Assembly: GCA_003520925.1 (NCBI GenBank)
Contig: DOTV01000208.1
Coordinates: 3,796 to 26,913 of the forward strand
Source: Bacteroidales bacterium
Lineage (GTDB): Bacteria > Bacteroidota > Bacteroidia > Bacteroidales > VadinHA17
DNA length: 23,118 nt
Reading direction: 5' to 3'
In this document: positions 10,301-17,368 of the stretch, piece after piece
Position numbering within the stretch: position 1 is the stretch's first letter
Layout of the letters: each line of letters begins with the position of its first letter
Made by a program: the position numbers and the translations under genes
Notes under the pieces: generated by a model
Databases searched by the model: none
What the model was told of the DNA's origin: nothing
The model's input: only the letters and a program-made list of their open reading frames with translations

Positions 10301-10452
10301 CCCGAATCGATATCTTCCCGCCAGCGATCACCTGGTTTTATCTGATGTCTGTCGAGAAAAACAGACTCACTTCCAAAACATTCGGTTAATTTATCGCCAA
10401 GTGACCATGCCAGGTCACCTGCATCCTCTTTGCGGTAACTTATAAATATCAT
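7393..10452 (-). CDS. TIR-NB-ARC-TPR protein (NLR-like STAND ATPase)
   Basis: This encodes 1019 residues from an ATG. Residues 1-145 are a bacterial TIR domain: IFISYRKED at the start, VFLDRHQIKPGD, then LAVIGPRWL. E88 in LAYELFSAL sits where bacterial TIR NADases have the catalytic glutamate. A linker with the FKGRGEE prelude leads to an NB-ARC ATPase with Walker A GLGGIGKT at 215-222, Walker B LLIIDNADD near 290-298, a VIITSR sensor strand and an LGGLALALEQAG helix typical of NB-ARC. The last 400 or so residues are degenerate TPRs containing LGNNHPDTLEA-like units. By analogy with TIR-STAND defence proteins, ligand binding by the TPRs would drive oligomerisation and NAD+ cleavage. It lies downstream of the Nudix/cupin gene with a 92-base gap that holds its own candidate promoter and dyad. 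Confidence 0.9.
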   Translation of the reverse strand: MIFISYRKEDAGDLAWSLGDKLTECFGSESVFLDRHQIKPGDRWREDIDSGLSKAVVVLAVIGPRWLTTYDEFGQRRIDQDDDVLAYELFSALQKSVVIIPLYLHGQKPLPSKAFPNRLARLADQQGIEFDIVRDLPFLISKLEEIPGLHRKYKSDRTGRDSKPSKKPVKPWCIPDSIGPLFKGRGEEVTDLRNRFLNDTSTLVNNAVLRQVIFGLGGIGKTRLAIEYAWRYQEGYSALMFAVADTPSQLRRSISELAAPAIINLNEWKNPEEEVRLAAVIRWFSENPGWLLIIDNADDKESVDAIQNLLANLRGGHVIITSRSSWWSKSVVKHELDVLPPEAAKTFLLDRTKDERIKTPNDEIVASDLARELGGLALALEQAGAYIQNRDGGLTLADYLKRWREGREQVRSWCDELVMHYPRSVAITWETTVHALSPAALTLFRILSWFSPDPIPRSMISNPGVNEIIRLAVKASDLTVGEIDPEQALSELISYSMTRKVDEQGVACVGLHRVVLNIMRDRMPPEAKAPTIVAAADLLVSFAPKDSYRPEAWMDWRLLISHAETIWQVMHLLEEELWNVELMKMLALYYMGQDNYAVAVPIQREVLIQVQKRLSPDNPEIFLAKNDLALMVPTEEKEQLFREALEGRIRIHGFVSEETAETQHNLGSHLINKNPEEAKTLLENAVSTHTKVNGPFHWRTLMAEMALSGVLLLQGFSEEGEKMVHNNLEKKRKHLGNNHPDTLEAISMLVNLQTKKEDYAKAESLLKEIVEGCTKSFGPEDNRTLEAIGNLAKIKFDKGDYNSASELWKSTGMIWERRYAVLKLAEASLGNNSDSMKQHAVDLNNCALELRRCSLLELAEECLRHALEIDVHEREMSDPKIPHRLMNLSTVLIMRDNLDEASDVLNRAWQLLQNKQDATSQRVLYLQLSIAELRSVSGGKYLGYLKKLLTGAPLKTFSNIATNWEIHYLLIYLHQKLPRDTFRFLNALIKVLNDPARITILNDFRQWNEQRLSKSDFPE

Positions 10453-10480
10453 TGGTTCGGGATATTTTCGGGCAAAATTC

Positions 10481-10506
10481 TTTTGTTACAGGCAAATGTA
10501 ACAAAA
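10481..10506. repeat. Perfect 9-bp inverted repeat upstream of the TIR gene (candidate operator)
   Basis: TTTTGTTAC at 10481-10489 and GTAACAAAA at 10498-10506 form a perfect dyad around the 8-base loop AGGCAAAT. It lies 29 bases upstream of the TIR gene's ATG and overlaps a -7-like box. The stem is AT-rich and no U-run follows it, so an operator is more likely than a terminator. Confidence 0.5.
10493..10500 (-). promoter_or_regulatory. Candidate Bacteroidota -7 box (TAnnTTTG) for the TIR-NB-ARC gene
   Basis: The minus strand reads TACATTTG here, an exact match to the Bacteroidota -7 consensus TAnnTTTG. Transcription would start near 10485, giving an untranslated leader of roughly 30 bases. 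I could not find a clear TTTG -33 element at the usual spacing. The box is embedded in the 9-bp dyad, so a protein bound to the dyad would block it. Confidence 0.4.
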
Positions 10507-10544
10507 TTATGTCTGGATTTTTAGTCTTCAGATATCACTGCACC

Positions 10545-11606
10545 CTATCTTATGAGGTCCCAGTCTCTTTCTCCAAATGCCTTTTGATATTCCTTCATAG
10601 CTTGCAGCATTTCAGGGTGTTTCTGGCATTGTTTTTCAACCGGACATTCTTTGCAGGTCGTTTTTCCGGAGACACCAATGCGACCTACCCCGGCAAGTTC
10701 ACCGGTTCCGGCAGCCTTTAAGACTGTTCCATAACCTTCTTTTGTGAGCCAGTAGCCAAAATGACAGTTCAGGGCTTCGACTTCTATCCAGTCACCGGCA
10801 TTCAGAATTTCCTTTTTCCATACCAGAGCTCCTCTTTCGTACATGGGTTTATGCCAAAGAACAAATTGTCCTTCCATTACACCGTAAATTTCAACTGCTG
10901 GTTCTCCGTGAAGATGGATATCCTGTTTGTCCTTTGGCGTAAAGAAGCTCCAGGTGAATCCGAGTCCCTGCCTCTGGTAAGCAAGATATGGATCTGCAAC
11001 ACGGAGATTGAATGCACGATTCCCGGAGCAAAGGATTTCGGTAACTGTCTTTTTCTCAAGTTTCCTTACACCCTCATTATTCTGTTTTGCCCACATATTG
11101 GCAAGCGCATCCATGGTAGGCTCCTTTTTAACCGGCCCAAGAATGACCTGATTACCCGGTTTTATATCATTTGATATTATATCCTGCAAATTCCTGACAA
11201 TAGCCAGAATATTAGGTTCATTTGTCTTGCGAGGGATTTCATCAAGAGTATACCAGAAGAAGCTTTTGTTGCTTTCAAGAGTTTCCAGGCCTTTTTTGGT
11301 GAAAGAAATTTCAACGGGGTAGAGGTAGTAATCCTTTTCGAGTCCCGGGTAGGAACGGCTCATCGTGCGGTTTTTGAGCATTGGAAGTTCTGTTTCAGGG
11401 AAGAAAGAGTGTCCTTCCAGTTCAAGATCACTTGTGATTATTCTGCCAAGCGCGGTATAAAGATCTTCGTCAGGACGGAACTTTGTAGCCGGGAAGCATG
11501 GGTCATTTCTTCCTTTAAGCATGAGCAAATATTCGATTTCGGATGTTTCCGGATTAATTCTTCTGATGATACAGAAGAGAACTACCGATGAGGCGTTATC
11601 CTTCAT
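10545..11606 (-). CDS. Degenerate Nudix fold - cupin - Cys-cluster fusion protein
   Basis: This encodes 353 residues. Residues 5-145 look Nudix-like: SSVVLFCIIRR, a LMLKGR strand and an FFWYTLDEIP strand. However, the expected REUxEExGU catalytic box is replaced near 50-63 (LYTALGRIITSDLEL), so hydrolysis is unlikely. Residues 205-300 are a cupin in which H231, H233 and E239 fit HxHx5E and H282 fits the second motif, so a metal site appears intact. The tail has C318-x2-C321-x5-C327, possibly a zinc or Fe-S ligand set. Its ATG overlaps the end of the membrane-protein gene by 11 bases, which implies translational coupling. The combination may sense a nucleotide or sugar-nucleotide for the TIR gene that follows, but no function is known. 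Confidence 0.7.
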   Translation of the reverse strand: MKDNASSVVLFCIIRRINPETSEIEYLLMLKGRNDPCFPATKFRPDEDLYTALGRIITSDLELEGHSFFPETELPMLKNRTMSRSYPGLEKDYYLYPVEISFTKKGLETLESNKSFFWYTLDEIPRKTNEPNILAIVRNLQDIISNDIKPGNQVILGPVKKEPTMDALANMWAKQNNEGVRKLEKKTVTEILCSGNRAFNLRVADPYLAYQRQGLGFTWSFFTPKDKQDIHLHGEPAVEIYGVMEGQFVLWHKPMYERGALVWKKEILNAGDWIEVEALNCHFGYWLTKEGYGTVLKAAGTGELAGVGRIGVSGKTTCKECPVEKQCQKHPEMLQAMKEYQKAFGERDWDLIR

Positions 11607-12288
11607 ATACTTGCGATTTGAATCGTGAAAAAAAAATTATGCATAAAATGGAAAAAATAGTAAAAAACAGGAGACTGACCAAGATGAACGATGCAGATAT
11701 TCCTTCTTTTTTCACTAGAAATGTAAGCGCACCTAATAAGTTAAATATTCCAGCGATAAACGAGGTAATTCTTATTTTTTTTTCGATTTTGTTTGATCCT
11801 GAAAAAACCGGGATTATAAATAACTCAGCTAAACCCATAAAAACAGTTACTGCCATAACAGTAACCGAGGTACTTATTTTCTCAAACAATGAGTAAATAT
11901 GATCCAAATAGGTTTCCTCACTTTGAGCATAGATGCTGAAGGCTCTTAATTCAAACTGGCTGATATAACTTAAAGTACGTAAAACAGCTGATAAGATAAT
12001 TGAACTCAAAGCTATCCCAGACAAAATTCTAGTTGAACGTGAAGCGTAATCATGGAAACAGTTAAATATGATAAGGATCAAAGGAGTCAACAGAAAGAAT
12101 ACAAAACCACAAAAGTCATATAAAAAACCACCTGAAGTTTCTATTCGGTAATAAGAGGTTATGGCAGGTCTCCATTCTGTTTCCTGATTTAAAAATAATT
12201 GCAGGAAGAGAAGGATTATATAAAGAGTTGTCAGAATAAGAATTCCCCATGCTGAGAAATATCCAAGTTTTTGTGTGTATTTATTCAT
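11596..12288 (-). CDS. Six-helix integral membrane protein of unknown function
   Basis: This encodes 230 residues from an ATG. Hydrophobic segments lie near residues 11-33, 53-76, 87-108, 139-162, 170-190 and 197-221, separated by short charged loops. There is no cleavable signal peptide and no recognised catalytic motif. The overall pattern resembles small DUF998-type membrane proteins, but I cannot assign it to a family. The stop codon lies inside the next gene (overlap 11596-11606), so the two are almost certainly co-translated. The gene begins 135 bases after the last recognisable codon of a decayed DUF4062 gene and may have been joined to that gene's promoter by a deletion. Confidence 0.75.
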   Translation of the reverse strand: MNKYTQKLGYFSAWGILILTTLYIILLFLQLFLNQETEWRPAITSYYRIETSGGFLYDFCGFVFFLLTPLILIIFNCFHDYASRSTRILSGIALSSIILSAVLRTLSYISQFELRAFSIYAQSEETYLDHIYSLFEKISTSVTVMAVTVFMGLAELFIIPVFSGSNKIEKKIRITSFIAGIFNLLGALTFLVKKEGISASFILVSLLFFTIFSILCIIFFSRFKSQVYEG

Positions 12289-12422
12289 TGACCTTAATCA
12301 TTCAATTGTCCCCTTTGTTTTCCTGATTTGTCTATGTTTCTCTATAAAAGTACTTATTGCTTCTTCCTGTAATATTGTAAAAATGATACACTTTAAGTCC
12401 ACACCATTTATCCGGTTGCATC

Positions 12423-12823
12423 CTATTTCAGGTCCCGTGAAAAGTTATTCGATCCCGGCTTGTTCATTTTCCTCAATTCTTCGGAAATCACGTCTAGTAT
12501 TTCATCCAATTCTTCCCCTGGAATTATTTCAGGAATTAGCTGCCAGCCATATTTCTCTCATAGGAGTGAACAAAGTATTGTTTGGGTGAGATCTTCTGGC
12601 ATCTGGCGATTTCATTAGAACAGATTTGAAGAGTTTTTTGATTCAGTTGCGATTCTTCATACACTCCCCACCTCAGGTCGACAGCCTGAAAACGGGCTCC
12701 TTTTTCTTCACATAACTTTTCAAGCCTTGGAAAGGCATCTCTCTGTAGCATGCTTCTTCCAGTCTGCATATCGGCAAAGGTGGAGCTTAAAAAGACTCTG
12801 AATATTTTAGTCTGTTGTGGCAT
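12423..12823 (-). pseudogene. Decayed 5' fragment of a second DUF4062 (NLR-type) gene
   Basis: From the ATG at 12823 the frame encodes a clear DUF4062 start (IFRVFLSSTFADM, then AVDLRWGVYEESQ) comparable to residues 41-112 of the NLR at 3506-6973. The family motif YFIxLLGERYGW should follow. Instead the frame continues as YFVHSYERN and stops at 12536. Shifting frame near 12563-12568, a one-base deletion, restores LL-stop-EKYGWQLIPE. A TGA at 12558-12560 replaces the conserved Gly, and the frame then stays open to a TAG at 12423-12425. So there is one frameshift and one nonsense mutation. The ATPase and repeat regions are absent, replaced by the membrane-protein gene. A short 95-residue product could still be made. 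Confidence 0.8.
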
Positions 12824-13095
12824 TTGACCGGAATAATAAGCGTATAATAATATTGGTTTTTTTAATTAAGAAATATACAAATATTTCCGTATTTTTACTA
12901 AACTGACTTTGTTCAGTGGTTATCTCCGATATGGCCTGAATGTTAATTACTCTTTGAAGATGGCTGAATCCAATGCTGTCTGCTTTATTCTCGGACTCCG
13001 ACGGAATTAAACATTAATCCTGAAAATGATTTTGTTAGTAAACAGAATTAATAAATTAATTGCATCAATCTCTTAAATCCCTAAAAATCAAAAAA
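12824..13095. other. Divergent intergenic region, no gene seen
   Basis: This is 272 AT-rich bases between the decayed DUF4062 start (minus strand) and the alarmone-synthetase fusion (plus strand). It must hold the promoter of the latter. I see no convincing TAnnTTTG box, dyad, tRNA or small ORF. An in-frame TTG at 13060 could extend the downstream gene by 12 residues. Confidence 0.5.
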
Positions 13096-15768
13096 ATGGC
13101 AGAACAAAAAAAAGAAAGAAAAATTCCCATTGAAGATCAGGTCAGATTTATTGAGGAATATAAGATCAGAAAAGAAGATTTTGACGAAATGGCTGTTTTA
13201 TTAGAAAGGATCCTTAAGAATGCAATAAGTGAACTCAAACTAATGGGATTCGCAACAGCACGGGCAAAAACCGTGGAGAGTTTTTCCAACAAAATCATCC
13301 TCAAAGACAAATACAGAGAACCGATAAAAGAAATGACTGATCTTTGCGGGGCCAGGATCGTTGTTCATTTCAAGAGCCAGGTTGACAGGGTCTGTAAATT
13401 CATTACACAGAATTTCAAGATTGATGAGCCTAACAGCCTTGATCAGCGATCGAAACTGATGGTTAGTGAATTTGGTTACCGTTCAATTCACTTCATAGTT
13501 ACACCCGAAAAGGATTCAATTCTCGGTGAGAAGATTGACAAAAAATTCAACCAGATGAAAGCTGAGATTCAGGTCAGGACCCTTGCGGAACATATCTGGG
13601 CGGATATATCACACGATCGCATATACAAGACTGAGCTTAAAATACCGGATGACTGGAAGCGGGAGGCAGCCCAACTTTCGGCAATACTTGAAAATGCTGA
13701 TAAAAAGTTTGCAGGAATGGCATCCGAGATCGATTCCCTTGCCACCGTTTATGAACTTCAGTGCGAGAAAGACAAGGCAGAGATTGATGTTTTAAAACTG
13801 CAAACCGTTATCTCTGCTCTTTGTGATGATAATGATGATTGTGTCAGAAATTGTCTGAGATTGTCTGCTGTTTACCGTTCAATGGATAACTTCGGTGAAG
13901 CGTTGATTCTGCTGGCACCAATGTTAACCAGACCTTTAAAAAACAAGTTTCTGAAGCTTAAACTCAGGTTTGAATATGGATTGCTTCTTGTAAAGTCAGG
14001 CGGAAATGACTTTGAAAGTGAAGACTATGCCAATGGCACCAGGATCATTGACGAGGTACTGAAGGAATTTGATCAGCTTGATGACCAGGCAAGGAAAGGG
14101 AATGAAGAAGGTTTTAGCTATTTGTGCTACAGGGCAGGAAAACTGTTTCAGAGAAACTCCGGTGAAAAAAGCCGCGTTAAGGACCTCCTTATAAAAGCTT
14201 ATAACATAATGCCGGAAAACCCTCTCTATCTGGTTGCTCTTGTTGAAAGCCATGTCCTGGACAATCTCAATTCAGCCGAGTATAATATAAGCCTCTTCAG
14301 GACAAACCTTATATGTGCCATCCCGAAGCACAAACAACTGATCGGGATAGGCATAAACCGTCTGCCGGCATTTTTTGCACTTGGTCATTCTTATCTTTTT
14401 CTGAATGATGAGGCTCAATGCATCAATTCATACGCAAATGCTGCGGAGACTATCTTATGCGGGAAATATGTAATCAGTCCTTCCTCTGTTGATGCTGAAC
14501 TTGCATTCCTGACGAGGCTTAAAAATATTAATCCCTTGCTGGCAGAAGAAGCAAAACTCTACCTGAACCTGGCAATGCATCTTTATTCAGGTATTGACAA
14601 GGATTCAAAGTATAAAAAAAGCATCTGCAAATACAGGATAAACAAGGGTAAGAAATTCCAGCCGCAGATAGTGATTATTGCCGGGGGTGCTTCGGAGATG
14701 GACAAATTAAAAGTGAATCAGTATAAAAGGTATATCGAAGAAATCATGCACGGCTTTAAGGGGACCATAATCAGTGGTGGTACCGATGTGGGGATTCCGG
14801 GACTTGCAGGGGACGTAAAGGCAAGCATGGGTGATACCATCAGTTTTGAACTGAATGCCTATCTCCCCAAGGAGCCCCCCTTAGAGGATAGGAAGTCGAG
14901 ACATTATGACAATTTTTTCGAAACACCATCAAAGGGATTTACGGCTTTTGATGTTCTCGTATGCTGGGCTGACCTTGTGTGTAATGGCGTCAACCCCAGC
15001 GATGTGATACTTATTGGTATCGATGGTGGCAGAATAGCAGCAATGGAATACAAGATTGCTCTCTCTCTTGGAGCAAAGACAGCCCTTGTGGCTTACAGCG
15101 GAAGAGCTGTATCGGAGTTTGTAAAGGATGAAACCTGGAAAAAACACCGGAATCTTCTAATTCTACCAAATGATCCTTTCACACTCTGGGCCCTCGTTAA
15201 CCAGGCAGCTGAAACAACACTAAAGAAGGAAGGAAAAGCGGTAATTCTTGCTCCGATAGTACATGATTATTACAGAAAAATGCAATTGAAAAAGTTCAAA
15301 TCCGATAATGAGGATATTAACAAGTATAAGGTGCTGATGCCCTGGGAAAACCTTAACCCTATGCTTCAGGCATCCAATATTAAACAGGTGGAATTTTTTG
15401 AGCTTATCCTTAACAGGGTAGGATTAAAAATCCGTAAGAGTGAAAATCCGGTTTTATTCGACATTGAAGCAAGCTTGTCAGGAACTTTCAAGTACTATAC
15501 AGAAGAAAAAAGTAACAATTCAGAATTGAAAGAAGAGGAAACAAAGGTGTCAGATTTTCAGATGCTTGCAATACTGGAGCATGCCCGCTGGAATGCTGAG
15601 CGCCTCCTGGATGGGTGGAAATACGGAAGTGAAAAAGATATAACCCTCAGGTTGAATCCCTGCATTAAGTCATGGAGAGATCTGGACGATGAAACCAAAG
15701 AATATGATTACGATCCGGTAAGGAATATACCAATGCTTCTTGCGAAAATTGGGTACGAGGTGTACTAA
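13096..15768 (+). CDS. RelA/SpoT synthetase - TPR-like - SLOG - RyR multidomain protein
   Basis: This encodes 890 residues from the ATG at 13096. Residues 55-175 are a RelA/SpoT synthetase domain: ARAKTVESFSNK for the ATP site, DLCGARIVVHF, FGYRSIHFIV with Y128 at the usual guanine-stacking position, and EIQVRTLAEHIW with E157 and H166. All key residues are present and there is no HD hydrolase domain. Residues 220-515 are helical and TPR-like. Residues 522-700 are a SLOG/LSDAT Rossmann-like nucleotide-binding domain with IIAGGAS, SGGTDVGIPGLAGD (560-573) and GIDGGRIAAMEYKIAL. Residues 717-780 look like a degenerate RyR repeat. Residues 820-890 are a clear RyR domain with EHARWNAERLLDGWKYG and a PVRNIPMLLAKIGY end. 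I infer that SLOG/RyR ligand sensing controls synthesis of (p)ppGpp or a related alarmone as a growth-arrest defence. Confidence 0.88.
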   Translation: MAEQKKERKIPIEDQVRFIEEYKIRKEDFDEMAVLLERILKNAISELKLMGFATARAKTVESFSNKIILKDKYREPIKEMTDLCGARIVVHFKSQVDRVCKFITQNFKIDEPNSLDQRSKLMVSEFGYRSIHFIVTPEKDSILGEKIDKKFNQMKAEIQVRTLAEHIWADISHDRIYKTELKIPDDWKREAAQLSAILENADKKFAGMASEIDSLATVYELQCEKDKAEIDVLKLQTVISALCDDNDDCVRNCLRLSAVYRSMDNFGEALILLAPMLTRPLKNKFLKLKLRFEYGLLLVKSGGNDFESEDYANGTRIIDEVLKEFDQLDDQARKGNEEGFSYLCYRAGKLFQRNSGEKSRVKDLLIKAYNIMPENPLYLVALVESHVLDNLNSAEYNISLFRTNLICAIPKHKQLIGIGINRLPAFFALGHSYLFLNDEAQCINSYANAAETILCGKYVISPSSVDAELAFLTRLKNINPLLAEEAKLYLNLAMHLYSGIDKDSKYKKSICKYRINKGKKFQPQIVIIAGGASEMDKLKVNQYKRYIEEIMHGFKGTIISGGTDVGIPGLAGDVKASMGDTISFELNAYLPKEPPLEDRKSRHYDNFFETPSKGFTAFDVLVCWADLVCNGVNPSDVILIGIDGGRIAAMEYKIALSLGAKTALVAYSGRAVSEFVKDETWKKHRNLLILPNDPFTLWALVNQAAETTLKKEGKAVILAPIVHDYYRKMQLKKFKSDNEDINKYKVLMPWENLNPMLQASNIKQVEFFELILNRVGLKIRKSENPVLFDIEASLSGTFKYYTEEKSNNSELKEEETKVSDFQMLAILEHARWNAERLLDGWKYGSEKDITLRLNPCIKSWRDLDDETKEYDYDPVRNIPMLLAKIGYEVY

Positions 15769-15818
15769 GTTACCTGAAGAGATATGAATGGTCCTGATTT
15801 CAATTAAAGCAGGCAGGA

Positions 15819-16511
15819 CTACAGAGTATTTCTCACTACCTTGCCAACTGCCACCGGCTTGCTAAAAACCAACGAATCAGAATATTCTTTATCCGGAAAA
15901 ACAGTTTTATACAGACTATCACCAACTTCATAATAAAAAACAAGCTTTTCGTTTTTGTTCTCCCAATACAAATAATTTCTGTAGTATCCCAGATTTGCAT
16001 CTGCAATAAACTCAAGTGTGGGACACGTGAGTATATCGACAGTTGCTTCCCTGTAATCGACCATCAGAAAATATTTGCTGTCATCACTGAAATATATGTG
16101 ATTTGATCCATCAAAATAATAATCATTAACTCCTTCGCAGTCCCCTGTAAATATGTTATAAATCCGTGCAATGTTATGGTTATCCAGAAACGCAACATAT
16201 TTCCCGGAAGGGTCAATCTCCATCTGCCGCAGAAAGGGATATTCAGGATAAGTACTGAGAGAAACATGAAATTCATTGATGGTTTTTGCTGTCCTTTTAT
16301 CAATAATCCTTACAATTGTGTCATATTCAATTCTATAAAGGCTGTCAGGTGTAAATCCAAAATATAATTCCTGTGAATTTCCCCAATCGGAATAAAGGTC
16401 TGCCTGGCTTGTTTTATCTTTTGAGAATAATTCTCTTTTAAGAATTGTTATTAAAAATCCGGCAATTATGATTACCAATATAGTTGCTATGAAAAGCCGC
16501 GTCTTTTTCAT
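15819..16511 (-). CDS. Membrane-anchored propeller-like protein
   Basis: This encodes 230 residues from an ATG. An N-terminal signal-anchor (KKTR, then a hydrophobic run at about 5-24) is followed by an extracytoplasmic domain of short beta-strand repeats. Examples are IDPSGKYVAFLDNHNIARIYNI and FSDDSKYFLMVDY, quoted here only as landmarks for WD40/YncE-like blades. The domain is too short for a full seven-blade propeller; three or four blades can be traced. No catalytic motif is visible. It starts 15 bases after the metallophosphatase stop, so the two are likely co-transcribed. The function is unknown; a periplasmic sensor or scaffold is possible. Its 3' end converges on the alarmone-synthetase fusion with a 50-base gap. 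Confidence 0.65.
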   Translation of the reverse strand: MKKTRLFIATILVIIIAGFLITILKRELFSKDKTSQADLYSDWGNSQELYFGFTPDSLYRIEYDTIVRIIDKRTAKTINEFHVSLSTYPEYPFLRQMEIDPSGKYVAFLDNHNIARIYNIFTGDCEGVNDYYFDGSNHIYFSDDSKYFLMVDYREATVDILTCPTLEFIADANLGYYRNYLYWENKNEKLVFYYEVGDSLYKTVFPDKEYSDSLVFSKPVAVGKVVRNTL

Positions 16512-16526
16512 AAAAAATTCTCAACC

Positions 16527-17222
16527 TTATTGAATTTCAAGATTATAAAAGCTTCCATCACCCCTTTCAATACAGTCGCAGAATGTTATTGAAGTATCCG
16601 GATCGTTTTCAAAGGGAGTGTAGTGTTCAACGGTTTTAACGGGTGTATGACCGACAATCTGATGGTACCCTCTAAGGGGATTCTCAATAAGCCGGCTTTT
16701 ATCAATCCAGAACGGACCACCGGTCATTTTTTCATCCCATCCGCCCCGTTCATATCCTACTTCGAAAAGTACACGATACTCCTCGTTATATAATCTTTCA
16801 AGTGTCGCAGATAATGATTCATCGGTTTCTTTGATAACGGGAACAATATTCCGGTTATAATAATCTGAATGAATCCCGGCATGGGTCCACAGATAATTCC
16901 TGTATTGCCAGGCGACCTGAAAAAGATTTAAATTGGTTTTTAAGATTTTCAATATCTGTTCAGCAACTTCATACCTGTATCCGGTTGCACGGTACTGGCG
17001 GAATAAATAGCTGTTCTCATGGTTCCCGATCAGCAGTTTCACTTTATCAGGATATGCGGCCCTGAATGAGACAATGGCTTCCAGATTATCCAGCATCCTT
17101 TTGCTATCAACATTGAATGAATCGATATAGTCGCCTGAAAAGACAATAACATCATTGTCTGCAGGATTCACTTTTTTCCAGTCGGAGAGCCCGTGAATAT
17201 CGCCAATGGTCAGTATTTTCAT
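16527..17222 (-). CDS. PPP-type metallophosphatase
   Basis: This encodes 231 residues from an ATG. The calcineurin-like metallophosphatase signatures occur in order: GDIHG (7-11), VFSGDYIDS (27-35), LIGNHE (64-69), a THAGIHSD block and a C-terminal IVGHTPV. All the usual metal-ligand Asp, Asn and His positions are present. The GDxHG/GDxxD/GNHE/HAG/GHT pattern is that of the PPP family, which includes protein Ser/Thr phosphatases and the Ap4A hydrolase ApaH. The length suits a single-domain enzyme with no membrane segment. Substrate cannot be read from the sequence and could be a phosphoprotein or a nucleotide. It is followed after 15 bases by a membrane-anchored propeller-like protein and preceded by a 146-base gap, so it probably heads its own transcript. 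Confidence 0.85.
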   Translation of the reverse strand: MKILTIGDIHGLSDWKKVNPADNDVIVFSGDYIDSFNVDSKRMLDNLEAIVSFRAAYPDKVKLLIGNHENSYLFRQYRATGYRYEVAEQILKILKTNLNLFQVAWQYRNYLWTHAGIHSDYYNRNIVPVIKETDESLSATLERLYNEEYRVLFEVGYERGGWDEKMTGGPFWIDKSRLIENPLRGYHQIVGHTPVKTVEHYTPFENDPDTSITFCDCIERGDGSFYNLEIQ

Positions 17223-17368
17223 CCGATAGAATTCTTAATGATTATTACCTGCATGCTGTGATCAAAGATCCAAACCTTATATTGCATTAAGATGTAAATT
17301 TATTTAAAACTCTTTTAACGCATTGACAAAAACGGACATTGCATTGTTAACTATTTATCCGTCCTGAT

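Noticed and set aside
10761..11174. 137-residue plus-strand frame opposite the cupin region
   Set aside because: It is antisense to the intact cupin-coding frame and shows no domain or motif of its own.
13060..13095. TTG start at 13060 for the RelA/SpoT fusion
   Set aside because: It adds 12 residues (HQSLKSLKIKK-type) before a normal ATG. The ATG at 13096 fits better and the domain begins well after it.
15791..15819. GTCCTG...CAGGAC inverted repeat between the convergent gene ends as a bidirectional terminator
   Set aside because: The stem is only 6 bp with a 17-base loop and no U-run on either strand, so it is too weak to call.
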